This document shows, one piece after another, positions 8,482 to 16,068 of a stretch of DNA of 61,339 nucleotides. The DNA comes from an uncultured Lachnospiraceae bacterium (GTDB lineage: Bacteria > Bacillota_A > Clostridia > Lachnospirales > Lachnospiraceae): positions 9,135 through 70,473 of the forward strand of contig CAJUDN010000004.1 in the NCBI GenBank assembly GCA_910585355.1, read 5' to 3'. The notes beneath the pieces are model-generated. The model had not been told where the DNA came from, made no database searches, and saw only the letters and a list, made by a program, of their open reading frames with translations. Both the position numbers and the translations under genes were made by a program. The number at the start of each line of letters is the position of its first letter. Position 1 is the first letter of the stretch.

Positions 8482-8510
8482 TTGAAAAAACGGTATCAAA
8501 ATGCTACAAT
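8482..8510 (+). promoter_or_regulatory. Promoter of Crp/Fnr gene with overlapping TTGA-N10-TCAA palindrome
   Basis: On the plus strand TTGAAA (8482-8487) and TACAAT (8505-8510) are 17 bp apart. An 18-bp dyad, TTGA then ten bases then TCAA (8482-8499), covers the -35 box. On the minus strand TTGTAG (8504-8509) and a weaker TTCAAT lie 17 bp apart for the divergent reductase operon. The dyad resembles half-sites of the Crp/Fnr family but with longer spacing than classic FNR, so autoregulation is inference. Confidence 0.55.
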
Positions 8511-8544
8511 TTAGAATCATCCCCTTCCATCACGAGGTACTATT

Positions 8545-9216
8545 ATGCTAATGCCACGGTACTATTACGCTGACGATTTCCGCCCGTTCTACGGATACTT
8601 CCTGTCGCAGCCCCATAAAAAACGGACCTTCCACAAGGGAGAATACCTGTGGTCTCCGGGCCAGCCCTACGAAAAGATCCACTACATCATCTCAGGCGCC
8701 TCCATCCACTATGCCGACCATGAAAGCGGCCGCCGCAAAATCATCAGCTTTCACGGCGCAGGCACGGTTTATCCCGGCTATCGGCCAGACGACTTTAAAA
8801 TCGAGCTCTCACTTGTCACGGTCGCACTTTCCGAGATGAAGGTTCTGGAATTTACGGTGCCGCAATTTCAAAACATGTTTCAGACCAATACCGCCTTAAG
8901 CGAGCAGGTTGTAAAGTGGTATTCCATGTACATCAACCGCTTTCTCTTTGAATCGGTCCACCAGGAATACAATCCGTCCATCATCAAAATATGTAATCTT
9001 CTTTATCTTCTGACGGTAAACCAGCCCTCCAACTCCGGCCTTGCTATCGATATGACCCAGGATCAGCTTGCAGAGCTGTTGGGCTTAAGCCGGGTCCAGA
9101 TTACGCGGGAGCTTGCGAAGCTTCGCAGAGAGGGCTTAATCTCCACCCACCGCGGCAGAATCATCGTCACTGATCTCCCTTCGCTGGCGAAGTGCTGCAC
9201 CTCGGAAACCTTGTAA
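8545..9216 (+). CDS. Crp/Fnr-family transcriptional regulator
   Basis: 223 residues. The N-terminal cyclic-nucleotide-binding-like beta-roll (about 20-120, with KKRTFHKGEYLWSPGQPYEKIHYIISG) is followed by the dimer helix and a C-terminal Crp-type helix-turn-helix (MTQDQLAELLGLSRVQITRELAKLRREGLI). I see no four-cysteine N-terminal cluster as in FNR, so the ligand is unknown. GAGG precedes this ATG at good spacing. The first codons include an imperfect 23-bp tandem duplication (GGTACTATTAtGCT... twice). Divergent from the flavodoxin/TIGR04076 operon, which it may control. Confidence 0.88.
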   Translation: MLMPRYYYADDFRPFYGYFLSQPHKKRTFHKGEYLWSPGQPYEKIHYIISGASIHYADHESGRRKIISFHGAGTVYPGYRPDDFKIELSLVTVALSEMKVLEFTVPQFQNMFQTNTALSEQVVKWYSMYINRFLFESVHQEYNPSIIKICNLLYLLTVNQPSNSGLAIDMTQDQLAELLGLSRVQITRELAKLRREGLISTHRGRIIVTDLPSLAKCCTSETL

Positions 9217-9423
9217 CCCTTATTGATACTTTTTCGCTTTTATTATGCCTGAACATGGCAGCATCTGTCTGCTTCATTTGTTACCGACAAGGAACAAAAA
9301 ATCTCCTGACGCATGGAAAACAAATAGTTTCGTTTCCCATGAAGCACAATTGCCCCTATATCCATTGACAGCCTGCGCTCATTGGTATTCGATTGGGAAC
9401 AAAACAAACGGATAAAAAAATAG

Positions 9424-9484
9424 GGATAAAATCAGAAAAACCTTGTAAATTATTGCATTTACATCAGTTTTTCTAACTTTATCC
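9424..9484. terminator. Long imperfect hairpin in the gap after the Crp/Fnr gene
   Basis: The 312-bp gap 9217-9528 has no gene. It holds this dyad: 18-base outer arms GGATAAA...AGAAAAAC and GTTTTTCT...TTTATCC with three central mismatches, and an inner pair TGTAAAT/ATTTACA. It lies between convergent genes and ends close to T-rich sequence in both directions, so it is probably a bidirectional terminator. Confidence 0.5.
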
Positions 9485-9528
9485 TTATTATATCTTCTTC
9501 TCCTTCTATCCCCATCTCCATTTTGATG

Positions 9529-9831
9529 TCAACAATAAAACTGGATTTCATCTTCCACAAAGAATCTTTTCCATTCCGAGCATATCAGAAAAAACTGCGC
9601 CGAGATAAACTCCATCAGTTCATTTAACTCTTTCCGTGGAATTTTACTTCCATTACTCGCCAATATACATCCGCCTGACTTCGTCAGCCAGATTTTTGTT
9701 GCGTTAGGCGTCGGTTTGCCTTTTCCAATATGAACATGGATTGGTTCACCCTTCTCATTTGACCAGAAGAATACTTTATACCCACTGACAGTAAACAAAC
9801 TAGGCAATCTGAATCCCTCCGTTCTCCGCAT
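9529..9831 (-). CDS. DUF4160 family protein
   Basis: 100-residue protein with the DUF4160 core SGYKVFFWSNEKGEPIHVHIGKGKPTPNATKIWL, including the HVHI histidines seen across the family, and a C-terminal KELNELMEFISAQFF helix. DUF4160 genes are usually paired with a small partner (often DUF2442) and have been discussed as toxin-antitoxin-like, without firm proof. Here the start overlaps the upstream small gene by 32 bp; the exact start is uncertain because no strong ribosome site is obvious. Confidence 0.78.
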   Translation of the reverse strand: MRRTEGFRLPSLFTVSGYKVFFWSNEKGEPIHVHIGKGKPTPNATKIWLTKSGGCILASNGSKIPRKELNELMEFISAQFFLICSEWKRFFVEDEIQFYC

Positions 9832-10069
9832 ACCGATAAATCAAATGTGCATTACTATGAAGCAGCTGCTCAAAAAAATGAATCTCGGCATCCGAATATC
9901 CGCTTATTGTCAGCCAATGATATTCCGGCAATTCACATCTTGCCGAATCAAAGCCCTCCTCTGTTGGCCTTTCAAAATTTACAACCACCCGCTTCTTTCC
10001 ATCATCCTCAATAATCTGTGAATGTACAATTTCTGTTTCATCTGCCAACGTCATATATGGATACATCAT
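9800..10069 (-). CDS. Small protein paired with DUF4160
   Basis: 89 residues, acidic, in the position normally taken by DUF2442-type partners of DUF4160. Visible features are YPYMTLADETEIVHSQI, a beta-strand stretch KRVVVNFERP, and YHWLTISGYSDAEIHFFEQLL. I do not recognise the exact family. GAGGAGGTG lies before the two adjacent ATG codons. A TATAAT is present about 20 bp upstream of that site (near 10100) without a convincing -35. The pair probably forms a two-gene operon. Confidence 0.65.
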   Translation of the reverse strand: MMYPYMTLADETEIVHSQIIEDDGKKRVVVNFERPTEEGFDSARCELPEYHWLTISGYSDAEIHFFEQLLHSNAHLIYRYAENGGIQIA

Positions 10070-10195
10070 CGCGCCTCACCTCCTCGCCTTCTACTCCTAT
10101 TATATACAAAATCATTTACAAAAGAAAGGTCATTCCGGCGTTCACATTTCTTTCTTCCTTCTTAATTGTTATTGTTCATGGGAAGGGGCATCTTC

Positions 10196-10426
10196 TTATT
10201 CGTCAAACTCCACTGTCACATAATACCCCCGCTCATTTTCCACAATGGCCTTTACCACTCCCTGGCGGCTTTTTAACCGCTCATTAAACTTAAAAAGCCC
10301 TGACATGGCAACCGCCGGTTCAATCATATAGTTTACGTTTACAGGGGTCACCGACTCGCTGACCTCCACCGTCTGCCCCTCTTTCACCAGCCCCGGCCGT
10401 TCCATTTTAAAAACGATTTCCCGCAT
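10196..10426 (-). CDS. Small conserved protein downstream of dinB
   Basis: 76 residues starting MREIVFKMERPGLVKEGQTV; function unknown. An upstream ATG at 10453 exists, but GGAGGAGAG sits just before the ATG at 10426, which I take as the start. Beta-rich, with EPAVAMSGLFKFNERLKSRQGVV and YYVTVEFDE at the end. Third gene of the dinB unit, so likely SOS-induced with it. It may be specific to Clostridia. Confidence 0.6.
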   Translation of the reverse strand: MREIVFKMERPGLVKEGQTVEVSESVTPVNVNYMIEPAVAMSGLFKFNERLKSRQGVVKAIVENERGYYVTVEFDE

Positions 10427-10500
10427 TTTTGCTCTCTCCTCCCGTTTTGCCAAAAATCTCTGCTCCAGGCTTTACACTGTCAGCTTTATACCCTTCAGCT

Positions 10501-10833
10501 TCATGCTGTCGGCTCCATCACCCACCGGCATTCCTCCAAATAAAAGACCAGCCGCACCGGCATTTCCTTTCCTTTCAGAAAAATCCGGCATCCATACTCC
10601 ACCGCGGGGATCCCGCAGTAATATTTTTTCTCCGTCCAGTCCACCTGGATTTTCTTCACCATCACAATCTCCCCGTTTTCATCAGGGAATTTTAAGGCCA
10701 GGGGCATGGTCTCCCCCCGGCTCGTGAACCAGCATTCACAGGCTACATCCATCTGGCGGCCGCGCCCCTTACTTTTCACTTCAAATCCGGTCTGGAACAC
10801 CTGGCTCTCCCTTCCTCCGACTCCAAATGCCAT
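10501..10833 (-). CDS. Conserved protein of unknown function following dinB
   Basis: 110 residues, start at an ATG with AAGGAGCGG upstream, 31 bp after dinB. It begins AFGVGGRESQVFQTGFEVKS and has beta-strand character throughout, with VKKIQVDWTEKKYYCGIPAVEYGCRIFLKG and VRLVFYLEECRWVME. I see no catalytic motif. It lies between dinB and another small gene in the same orientation, so a link to SOS polymerase function is suggested by context only. Confidence 0.6.
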   Translation of the reverse strand: MAFGVGGRESQVFQTGFEVKSKGRGRQMDVACECWFTSRGETMPLALKFPDENGEIVMVKKIQVDWTEKKYYCGIPAVEYGCRIFLKGKEMPVRLVFYLEECRWVMEPTA

Positions 10834-10864
10834 CTGTCATCCGCTCCTTATAAAAATTCCTCCT

Positions 10865-12124
10865 CTATTGAATTTTTTCCTTTGTATAATCCACGGTGTG
10901 CTTCTCCCTGGAAATCCCGCCGGACATATGGTCCAGAGGGGATTTTAAGAAGGAAGCCCGCATGACGGCATCCTTTCCATGTCGGTTCCGTATGGCATCC
11001 AGGGCCGCGTCCAGCTTTTCCAGCTTCTCATAGTCCGTCTGATCAAAAATATTTAACTGCCTCGCCTGTCCTTCCTTCAGCCGCCCTGTATGAATTCCCA
11101 GATGCCTGATAGGGCTTCCGTCCCAGAGTTCGTCAAACAAGCTGCAGGCAGCTCCATAAATCTCATCGGTAATATCGCTTGGAACCGCAAGGACAGTCTG
11201 ATGGGACACCGTATGAAGCTCATTATTTTTGATTGACACGGAGACAAGCTCCGCCTTTTTTCCATGTTTCCGCAGCCTGGCCGCCACAGTCTCCGCCAGA
11301 GACAGTAAAACCAGCCTGGCTGTTTCCCGGTCCGCCACGTCAAAGGCGATTGTAGTACTGTTTCCATACCCCTTATTTTCCGCAGGCTCTGTCTCCACCA
11401 GAGACACATCCCGCCCGTTGGCAAACTCCCAGATTATCTCTCCGTGCTTTTTCAGATGGGCCGTTAAAATCTTCACATCCGTATTGGCTAGCTGGCCGAT
11501 GGTAAGAATTCCCAGCTTTTCAAGCTTCTTCTCTGTAGCCCTCCCCACGAAAAACAACTCCCGCACAGGCATCGGCCACATTTTTTCCGGAATTTCCTCC
11601 GGAAACAGAGTATGGACCTTATCCGGTTTCTCAAAATCCGAAGCCATTTTCGCCAGCAGCTTATTGGAAGACACGCCGATATTCACCGTAAAGCCCAGGG
11701 TATCCCGTATCCTGTCCCTTAAGGCCTCCGCCGCCGTTTGGGGGGATCCGAAAAGCCGCTCCGTCCCTGTCATATCCAGAAACGCCTCGTCAATACTGAA
11801 CGGTTCCACCTTGGGGGAATATTCCCTTAAAATCTTCATAAGAGCAGCCGAAGCCCGCTCATAGAGCCCATAGTGAGGAGAAACCAGCATAAGCTCCGGG
11901 CATTTTCTCTTCGCCTCCACAATGCTCTCTCCCGTCCGGACCCCGTATTTTTTCGCAGGAAGAGACTTGGCAAGAATAATTCCCCGCCGCTTTTCCATAT
12001 CGCCTCCCACGGCTGAGGGAATTGTCCGCAAATCCAGAGTCCCTCCCAAATGCGTAAGCCGGTATACCGCTTCCCAGGAGAGAAAGGCGCTGTTTACATC
12101 CACATGAAAAATAACTCGTTTCAT
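10865..12124 (-). CDS. dinB: DNA polymerase IV (Y-family)
   Basis: Error-prone translesion polymerase of 419 residues. The palm carries FHVDVNSAFLSWEA (catalytic Asp), then the SIDEAFLDMTG Asp-Glu pair; SLPAKKYGVRTGESI is in the fingers. The helix-hairpin-helix region begins VRELFFVGRATEKKLEKLGI and a little-finger domain follows. The substitution of Phe by Val-Asn-Ser in the first motif is common in clostridial DinB. I chose the ATG at 12124 because the upstream codon at 12145 lies above the -10 box. No Shine-Dalgarno is visible and the predicted transcript start coincides with the ATG, so the mRNA may be leaderless. LexA-controlled. Confidence 0.92.
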   Translation of the reverse strand: MKRVIFHVDVNSAFLSWEAVYRLTHLGGTLDLRTIPSAVGGDMEKRRGIILAKSLPAKKYGVRTGESIVEAKRKCPELMLVSPHYGLYERASAALMKILREYSPKVEPFSIDEAFLDMTGTERLFGSPQTAAEALRDRIRDTLGFTVNIGVSSNKLLAKMASDFEKPDKVHTLFPEEIPEKMWPMPVRELFFVGRATEKKLEKLGILTIGQLANTDVKILTAHLKKHGEIIWEFANGRDVSLVETEPAENKGYGNSTTIAFDVADRETARLVLLSLAETVAARLRKHGKKAELVSVSIKNNELHTVSHQTVLAVPSDITDEIYGAACSLFDELWDGSPIRHLGIHTGRLKEGQARQLNIFDQTDYEKLEKLDAALDAIRNRHGKDAVMRASFLKSPLDHMSGGISREKHTVDYTKEKIQ

Positions 12125-12130
12125 GGTTTT

Positions 12131-12159
12131 ATTATATGCGAACATACGTTCTTTGTAAA
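12131..12159 (-). promoter_or_regulatory. dinB promoter with LexA (SOS) box
   Basis: Minus strand: TTTACA -35 (12154-12159), 17-bp spacer, perfect TATAAT -10 (12131-12136). The spacer holds AGAACGTATGTTCG (12139-12152), which fits the Gram-positive LexA/DinR consensus CGAACRNRYGTTYG in 13 of 14 positions. LexA binding there would block RNA polymerase directly. Confidence 0.88.
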
Positions 12160-12248
12160 GTGTAAAATACTGGATGGCGGCGCTGCCCAGGAAATAAACA
12201 GGGCTGGCGCAAAATCAGTAATCTGCTGCTTTGCGACAGCCCATCATT

Positions 12249-12773
12249 TTAATGTCCCTCATATATAATTGCGGATTCCATATCGTATCTTTCCAGCTTT
12301 TTCCGCCCCTCGAGGCCTGCCAGCTCCATGACAAAACAGATTTTTACCACCTGGCCGCCTAACTCCTCCACCAGGCCCGCAATGGCTTCCACGGTTCCTC
12401 CTGTAGCAATCAGATCGTCAATGATGACCACCTTCTGGCCTGGTTTAATGGAATCCTTATGAATCTCGATGGAACTTGTTCCATATTCCAGCGCATATTC
12501 CCGGGATACGGTTTCTCTCGGCAGTTTTCCCGGTTTTCTCGCAAGAACAAAGGCTTTATGCAACGCGTAAGCCACCGGAGTTCCAAAAATAAAACCGCGG
12601 GATTCCGCTCCCACCACCACATCAAAATCCACATCCTTCAGCATGGAAAGCAGGGTTTCGATGGCCAGGTTCAGTCCATCTGCATCCTGTAAAATCGAAG
12701 TCACGTCTCTGAAAATAATTCCCGGGCTTGGAAAATCGGGAATGCTTACCACATACTCTTCCAGTTTTTTCAT
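12249..12773 (-). CDS. apt: Adenine phosphoribosyltransferase
   Basis: Salvage enzyme that makes AMP from adenine and PRPP. 174 residues, normal length. It starts MKKLEEYVVSIPDFPSPGI; FRDVTSILQD and VVGAESRGFIFG are conserved; the PRPP loop is KVVIIDDLIATGGTVEA. Single gene with its own promoter, AAAGGA ribosome site before the ATG. Cytoplasmic. Confidence 0.96.
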   Translation of the reverse strand: MKKLEEYVVSIPDFPSPGIIFRDVTSILQDADGLNLAIETLLSMLKDVDFDVVVGAESRGFIFGTPVAYALHKAFVLARKPGKLPRETVSREYALEYGTSSIEIHKDSIKPGQKVVIIDDLIATGGTVEAIAGLVEELGGQVVKICFVMELAGLEGRKKLERYDMESAIIYEGH

Positions 12774-12844
12774 ATTGTTTCCGTCCTTTCCGAAGGTGTC
12801 GTTTGAGGGCTTTCTACCGCCCCTGTCCCTTCGACATCTTCTTT

Positions 12845-12873
12845 ATCATATCACACTTGATTTTCTGTGACAA
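12845..12873 (-). promoter_or_regulatory. Sigma-A promoter for apt
   Basis: Minus strand TTGTCA (12868-12873) and TATGAT (12845-12850) with a 17-bp spacer, about 65 bp before the apt start codon. Confidence 0.7.
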
Positions 12874-12904
12874 TAGTCATATTCCCGTGCGTGTCCGCAT
12901 ACAC

Positions 12905-13110
12905 TTGTTACAGTTCGCAGGGCAGGGAAAACCGGGCGAAAATAGACGTCCGGCTTGCTTGTAAGGAAATTTTCGCTCGGTTTCTCCTATCGGGAGGACG
13001 CCCGATGTTTCTTGCCCGTCCTAAGGCGGGCAAGAAGATACCCCCCCCCCATGAACAGGATTGGCCGCAAAAACGCTGCCCCCAAAACAAGACTCCAACC
13101 ATGTAAACCC
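12905..13110. repeat. Structured intergenic repeat region with C10 tract
   Basis: Between apt and the M23 gene, no CDS is credible. The stretch contains an imperfect inverted pair (AACCGGGCGAAAAT near 12930 and ATTTTCGCTCGGTT near 12970), a hairpin CTTGCCCG/CGGGCAAG (13013-13036), and a homopolymer of ten C (13041-13050) about 78 bp before the M23 start. The layout suggests a dispersed repeat, but no second full copy is in this window. Confidence 0.45.
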
Positions 13111-13127
13111 ACAGGAGAGTGTATGCC

Positions 13128-14288
13128 ATGACGCAACCACATATTTCAAAATCAACTGCCATTATTTTTGCACAGCTTTTTATTCTGTTTTTCCTAACCT
13201 TGTCTCTCTGTTTAAAGAGCAGGCAGGCAGCCGCGGAAAGTTTTCTTTTTTCCGAACAGGATCCGGAATCCGCGCCTTCCAAAGAAGAGACAAAAAAAGA
13301 CTATATCCACTGGGTGGATTTCACAATTCCCGCCAGCGTGATGGAAAAGGCCTTCCGCCTGGACATCAACACCTGCCAGGAATCCGTCCATCTGAACTGG
13401 ATTGAGCTTTTATCTTTTCTGGGGGCCAGATACGGCGGGGATTTTTCCCGGTTTAAAGAAGCTGACTTAAATACCCTGGCGGAGAAATTAAAAAATGGCG
13501 AGACCATGGAAGCACTCACCAAAGATATGAAATATTATTCCTATTATCATGAGGCCTATACCGCCGTTCTGGGCGGCATGGTAGGGTACTTTGAACAGGA
13601 AATTGAGGCGCCGCTTCCGGAAACTTCCCCGGAAGGCCCTGGCGTGCCGCAGAGCCAGGATGCTCTGCCAGAATCCTTTGCACCTGCCTCCCAGTCTAAA
13701 ACCTGGGTGACAAAATACGGGCTGAAGGCCTTTTCCCCCATCGCCAAAAGCTTTCCGTACAACGATTACGATGATTTCGGCGTAGCCCGGTCCTATGGCT
13801 TTAAGCGTCAGCACCTGGGCCATGACATGATGGGACAGGTAGGAACGCCCATCATTGCCGTGGAAAGCGGCTATGTGGAGGCCCTTGGCTGGAACCAGTA
13901 CGGAGGCTGGCGCATCGGCATCCGCAGCTTTGACAAAAAACGGTACTACTATTACGCCCATTTAAGAAAAAACTATCCTTATCAGAGCAATCTCCAGGTG
14001 GGAAGCGTTGTCACCGCTGGTGATGTGATCGGGTATCTGGGTCGCACCGGGTACAGCGCCACGGAAAACACGAACAACATTGATACTCCGCACCTGCATT
14101 TTGGTCTCCAGCTCATTTTCGACGAGTCCCAGAAGGAAGGGAATAATGAGATCTGGATTGACTGCTATGAACTTGTAAAATTTTTACATATGAATCAGAG
14201 CCAGGTGATGAAAGTAGAGGGAACCAAGGAGTGGACCCGGGTATACCAGCAAAAAGAACCGGCCCTTTCCTCCGGCGGGAGCGGTTAA
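13128..14288 (+). CDS. M23-family metallopeptidase, membrane-anchored
   Basis: 386 residues. An N-terminal hydrophobic segment (about 10-32) is either a signal anchor or signal peptide, so the enzyme acts outside the membrane. The C-terminal LytM/M23 domain begins GFKRQHLGHDMMGQVGTPIIAVESG (first zinc His and Asp) and continues to YYYAHL and TPHLHFGLQL (HxH zinc and catalytic His). Such enzymes cut peptidoglycan cross-links. GTG and ATG codons lie upstream and at 13128; AGGAG at 13113-13117 favours the ATG at 13128. An acidic, proline-rich linker spans about residues 155-195. It is monocistronic and followed by a large hairpin. Confidence 0.9.
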   Translation: MTQPHISKSTAIIFAQLFILFFLTLSLCLKSRQAAAESFLFSEQDPESAPSKEETKKDYIHWVDFTIPASVMEKAFRLDINTCQESVHLNWIELLSFLGARYGGDFSRFKEADLNTLAEKLKNGETMEALTKDMKYYSYYHEAYTAVLGGMVGYFEQEIEAPLPETSPEGPGVPQSQDALPESFAPASQSKTWVTKYGLKAFSPIAKSFPYNDYDDFGVARSYGFKRQHLGHDMMGQVGTPIIAVESGYVEALGWNQYGGWRIGIRSFDKKRYYYYAHLRKNYPYQSNLQVGSVVTAGDVIGYLGRTGYSATENTNNIDTPHLHFGLQLIFDESQKEGNNEIWIDCYELVKFLHMNQSQVMKVEGTKEWTRVYQQKEPALSSGGSG

Positions 14289-14311
14289 CCTGTGACCCAT
14301 GAATTTACTGT

Positions 14312-14398
14312 GCCGTCAAAAATCCGCCTTCCAGATGAACGACTATGCCCGATAAAGCGGGGCATAGTCGTTCATCTGGAAGGCGGATTTTTGACGGC
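14312..14398. terminator. Perfect 39-bp palindrome, probable bidirectional terminator
   Basis: Arms 14312-14350 and 14360-14398 are exact reverse complements (39 of 39) with a 9-base loop. It begins 23 bp after the M23 stop and lies 86 bp from the convergent DUF3842 stop. The arms end in AAAAATCC/GGATTTTT blocks rather than a T-run. It is much longer than a usual terminator stem. Confidence 0.7.
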
Positions 14399-14484
14399 GT
14401 AGCGGTGGCTACGGCTAGAAAATCCAACGCAGCAGATGGGCGAGTAGACAAGGAGGTTTGGCTGAATATAATGTAGACAGTACA

Positions 14485-14901
14485 CTAACACTCCCCCGCC
14501 TTTATCTTCCTCACTTCCTCCACCACCAGCTTCACATATTCTCCCAGAGGAAGGTCCTCGCATCCCACCACGAAATGCTGGCAGCGGTTGACCGGAATCA
14601 GTACTTTCTTGGCCTCGCTCTGACCGATGGCGACCGCCATTTTCGGGGTGATTTCCCCCAGAAGGGAATCGGCAATGACGATTCCCATGGGGCCGATGAT
14701 AATATCGGCCGTTCTGCATCCCACAATGGCCGGGTTTTCTCCGGTGGCCCCAGCGTCGGCTCCGGCCTTTAACATAGCGGCGGTGGCGATGCTGTTGGTC
14801 CCGATGGCCAGAATCTCATCCTCCGGAAACCTGGCCCTTATCTGCTCCACCACGCTTTTCCCCATCCGGCCGCCCTGGCCGTCCATTACCATAATCTTCA
14901 T
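14485..14901 (-). CDS. DUF3842 family protein
   Basis: 138 residues, function unknown. It starts KIMVMDGQGGRMGKSVVEQI, which looks like a nucleotide-binding Rossmann loop, and has ILAIGTNSIATAAMLKAGADAGATGENP and ADIIIGPMGIVIADSLLGEITP. The family is found mainly in anaerobic Firmicutes. It is 162 bp downstream of panE and may be a separate unit; that gap holds no gene. Confidence 0.85.
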   Translation of the reverse strand: MKIMVMDGQGGRMGKSVVEQIRARFPEDEILAIGTNSIATAAMLKAGADAGATGENPAIVGCRTADIIIGPMGIVIADSLLGEITPKMAVAIGQSEAKKVLIPVNRCQHFVVGCEDLPLGEYVKLVVEEVRKIKAGEC

Positions 14902-15063
14902 TGTCTGTCACTCCTCATCTGTTTTCTTCCGTATGGCTTTCGGCCGTTGCAGCCTCATACAGCCGGCGCAGCGAACGCGCAGACCTGCCCAGTGTACTGG
15001 CTTGATTACTTTTAGCCAAATGACGCAGAATGAATTTTCAGTCTGCAAGGCGGAGAACACGCT

Positions 15064-15981
15064 CTAAATGGCTGCTTCCTTTTCCATATTTTTAATGGCT
15101 TCATACAAAAACTCATTGACCGGGAGACGGATGCCCGCCTCCCCGGCCAGACGGATCATGGTGCCGGAAAACAGCTCCACCTCCGTCTTCCGTCCTGCCA
15201 TCACATCCTGGCACATAGAAGTCCTGCCCTCGGGATTCAGAGTCGCCAAAAGATCCAGCCAGTATCGGATGTCGGCGTCCGTCAGCTCCACGCCCTGAAA
15301 AGACGCTGTCTTTTTTACTTCCTTCATGGCCTCAATCATCATGGTACGGGCCTCTCCCTCTGTCTGCACCAGGCCGTAAGGCGCCTTGTAGACGGCGGTC
15401 ACCTGATTGACTCCGGTGTTTAACATGAGCTTGCTCCACTGTTCCCGCACAATGTCCTCCGGAACCTGGTAGGAAAGTCCGGCTGCGTCCAGAAAATCTG
15501 TAACTGCCGAAAGTCTCTCGTCCCGGCGCTTGTCTTTGGTTCCCAAGGCGATATAGCCCATATTTTTATAAGAAACCACATTACCAAGCTTTCCCACATC
15601 CATTCCCTGGACGCAGGCATAGAGCACATGCTCCTTACCGAAGGCCTCTTCCAGCATTCCTTCGCTGGACACGCCGTTCAAAACAGAAAGAAGCAGCGTC
15701 TTCTCCCCCACAAAAGGTCTTGCTGTCTCAATGGCGGCAGCCATACCTGCAATCTTCACTGCAAAAATCAGAAGATCGACCGTCACCGCCTCCGCGGGAG
15801 AGCGGTATGTGAACTGACATGCCTCTCCGTTACAGATAAGCTCTGTCTCCCGGTATCGCTTCACCCGTTCTTCATCGGCCAGAAAAAATACGGCTTCTTT
15901 CCCCAGCCTGTCTGCCAGGTGCTTTCCGTACATGACTCCAAGAGCGCCCTGGCCGATGATTCCCACGCATTTTATTTCCAT
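15064..15981 (-). CDS. panE: 2-dehydropantoate 2-reductase (ketopantoate reductase)
   Basis: NADPH-dependent step of pantothenate synthesis. 305 residues with the N-terminal Rossmann motif CVGIIGQGALGVMYGKHLAD and the conserved core EQWSKLMLNTGVNQVTAVY (Lys and Asn of the active site) plus the C-terminal helical domain. The open frame reaches 16065, but AAGGAGA precedes the ATG at 15981, giving a normal N-terminus. No other pan genes are adjacent, so the enzyme could also act on a related 2-keto acid, as some PanE/ApbA paralogs do. Confidence 0.85.
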   Translation of the reverse strand: MEIKCVGIIGQGALGVMYGKHLADRLGKEAVFFLADEERVKRYRETELICNGEACQFTYRSPAEAVTVDLLIFAVKIAGMAAAIETARPFVGEKTLLLSVLNGVSSEGMLEEAFGKEHVLYACVQGMDVGKLGNVVSYKNMGYIALGTKDKRRDERLSAVTDFLDAAGLSYQVPEDIVREQWSKLMLNTGVNQVTAVYKAPYGLVQTEGEARTMMIEAMKEVKKTASFQGVELTDADIRYWLDLLATLNPEGRTSMCQDVMAGRKTEVELFSGTMIRLAGEAGIRLPVNEFLYEAIKNMEKEAAI

Positions 15982-16068
15982 AATCTGTCTCCTTATCTTC
16001 CTCATCACATCAGATCGTGTCTGATCATTCCTTCTGCGCCCTTTTACTGAAAGTGAACGGAGCAAACA

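Noticed and set aside
12908..13282. 124-codon minus-strand ORF over the apt/M23 gap
   Set aside because: It spans the C10 tract, hairpins and the M23 start; composition is that of repeat DNA and it overlaps a well-supported gene.
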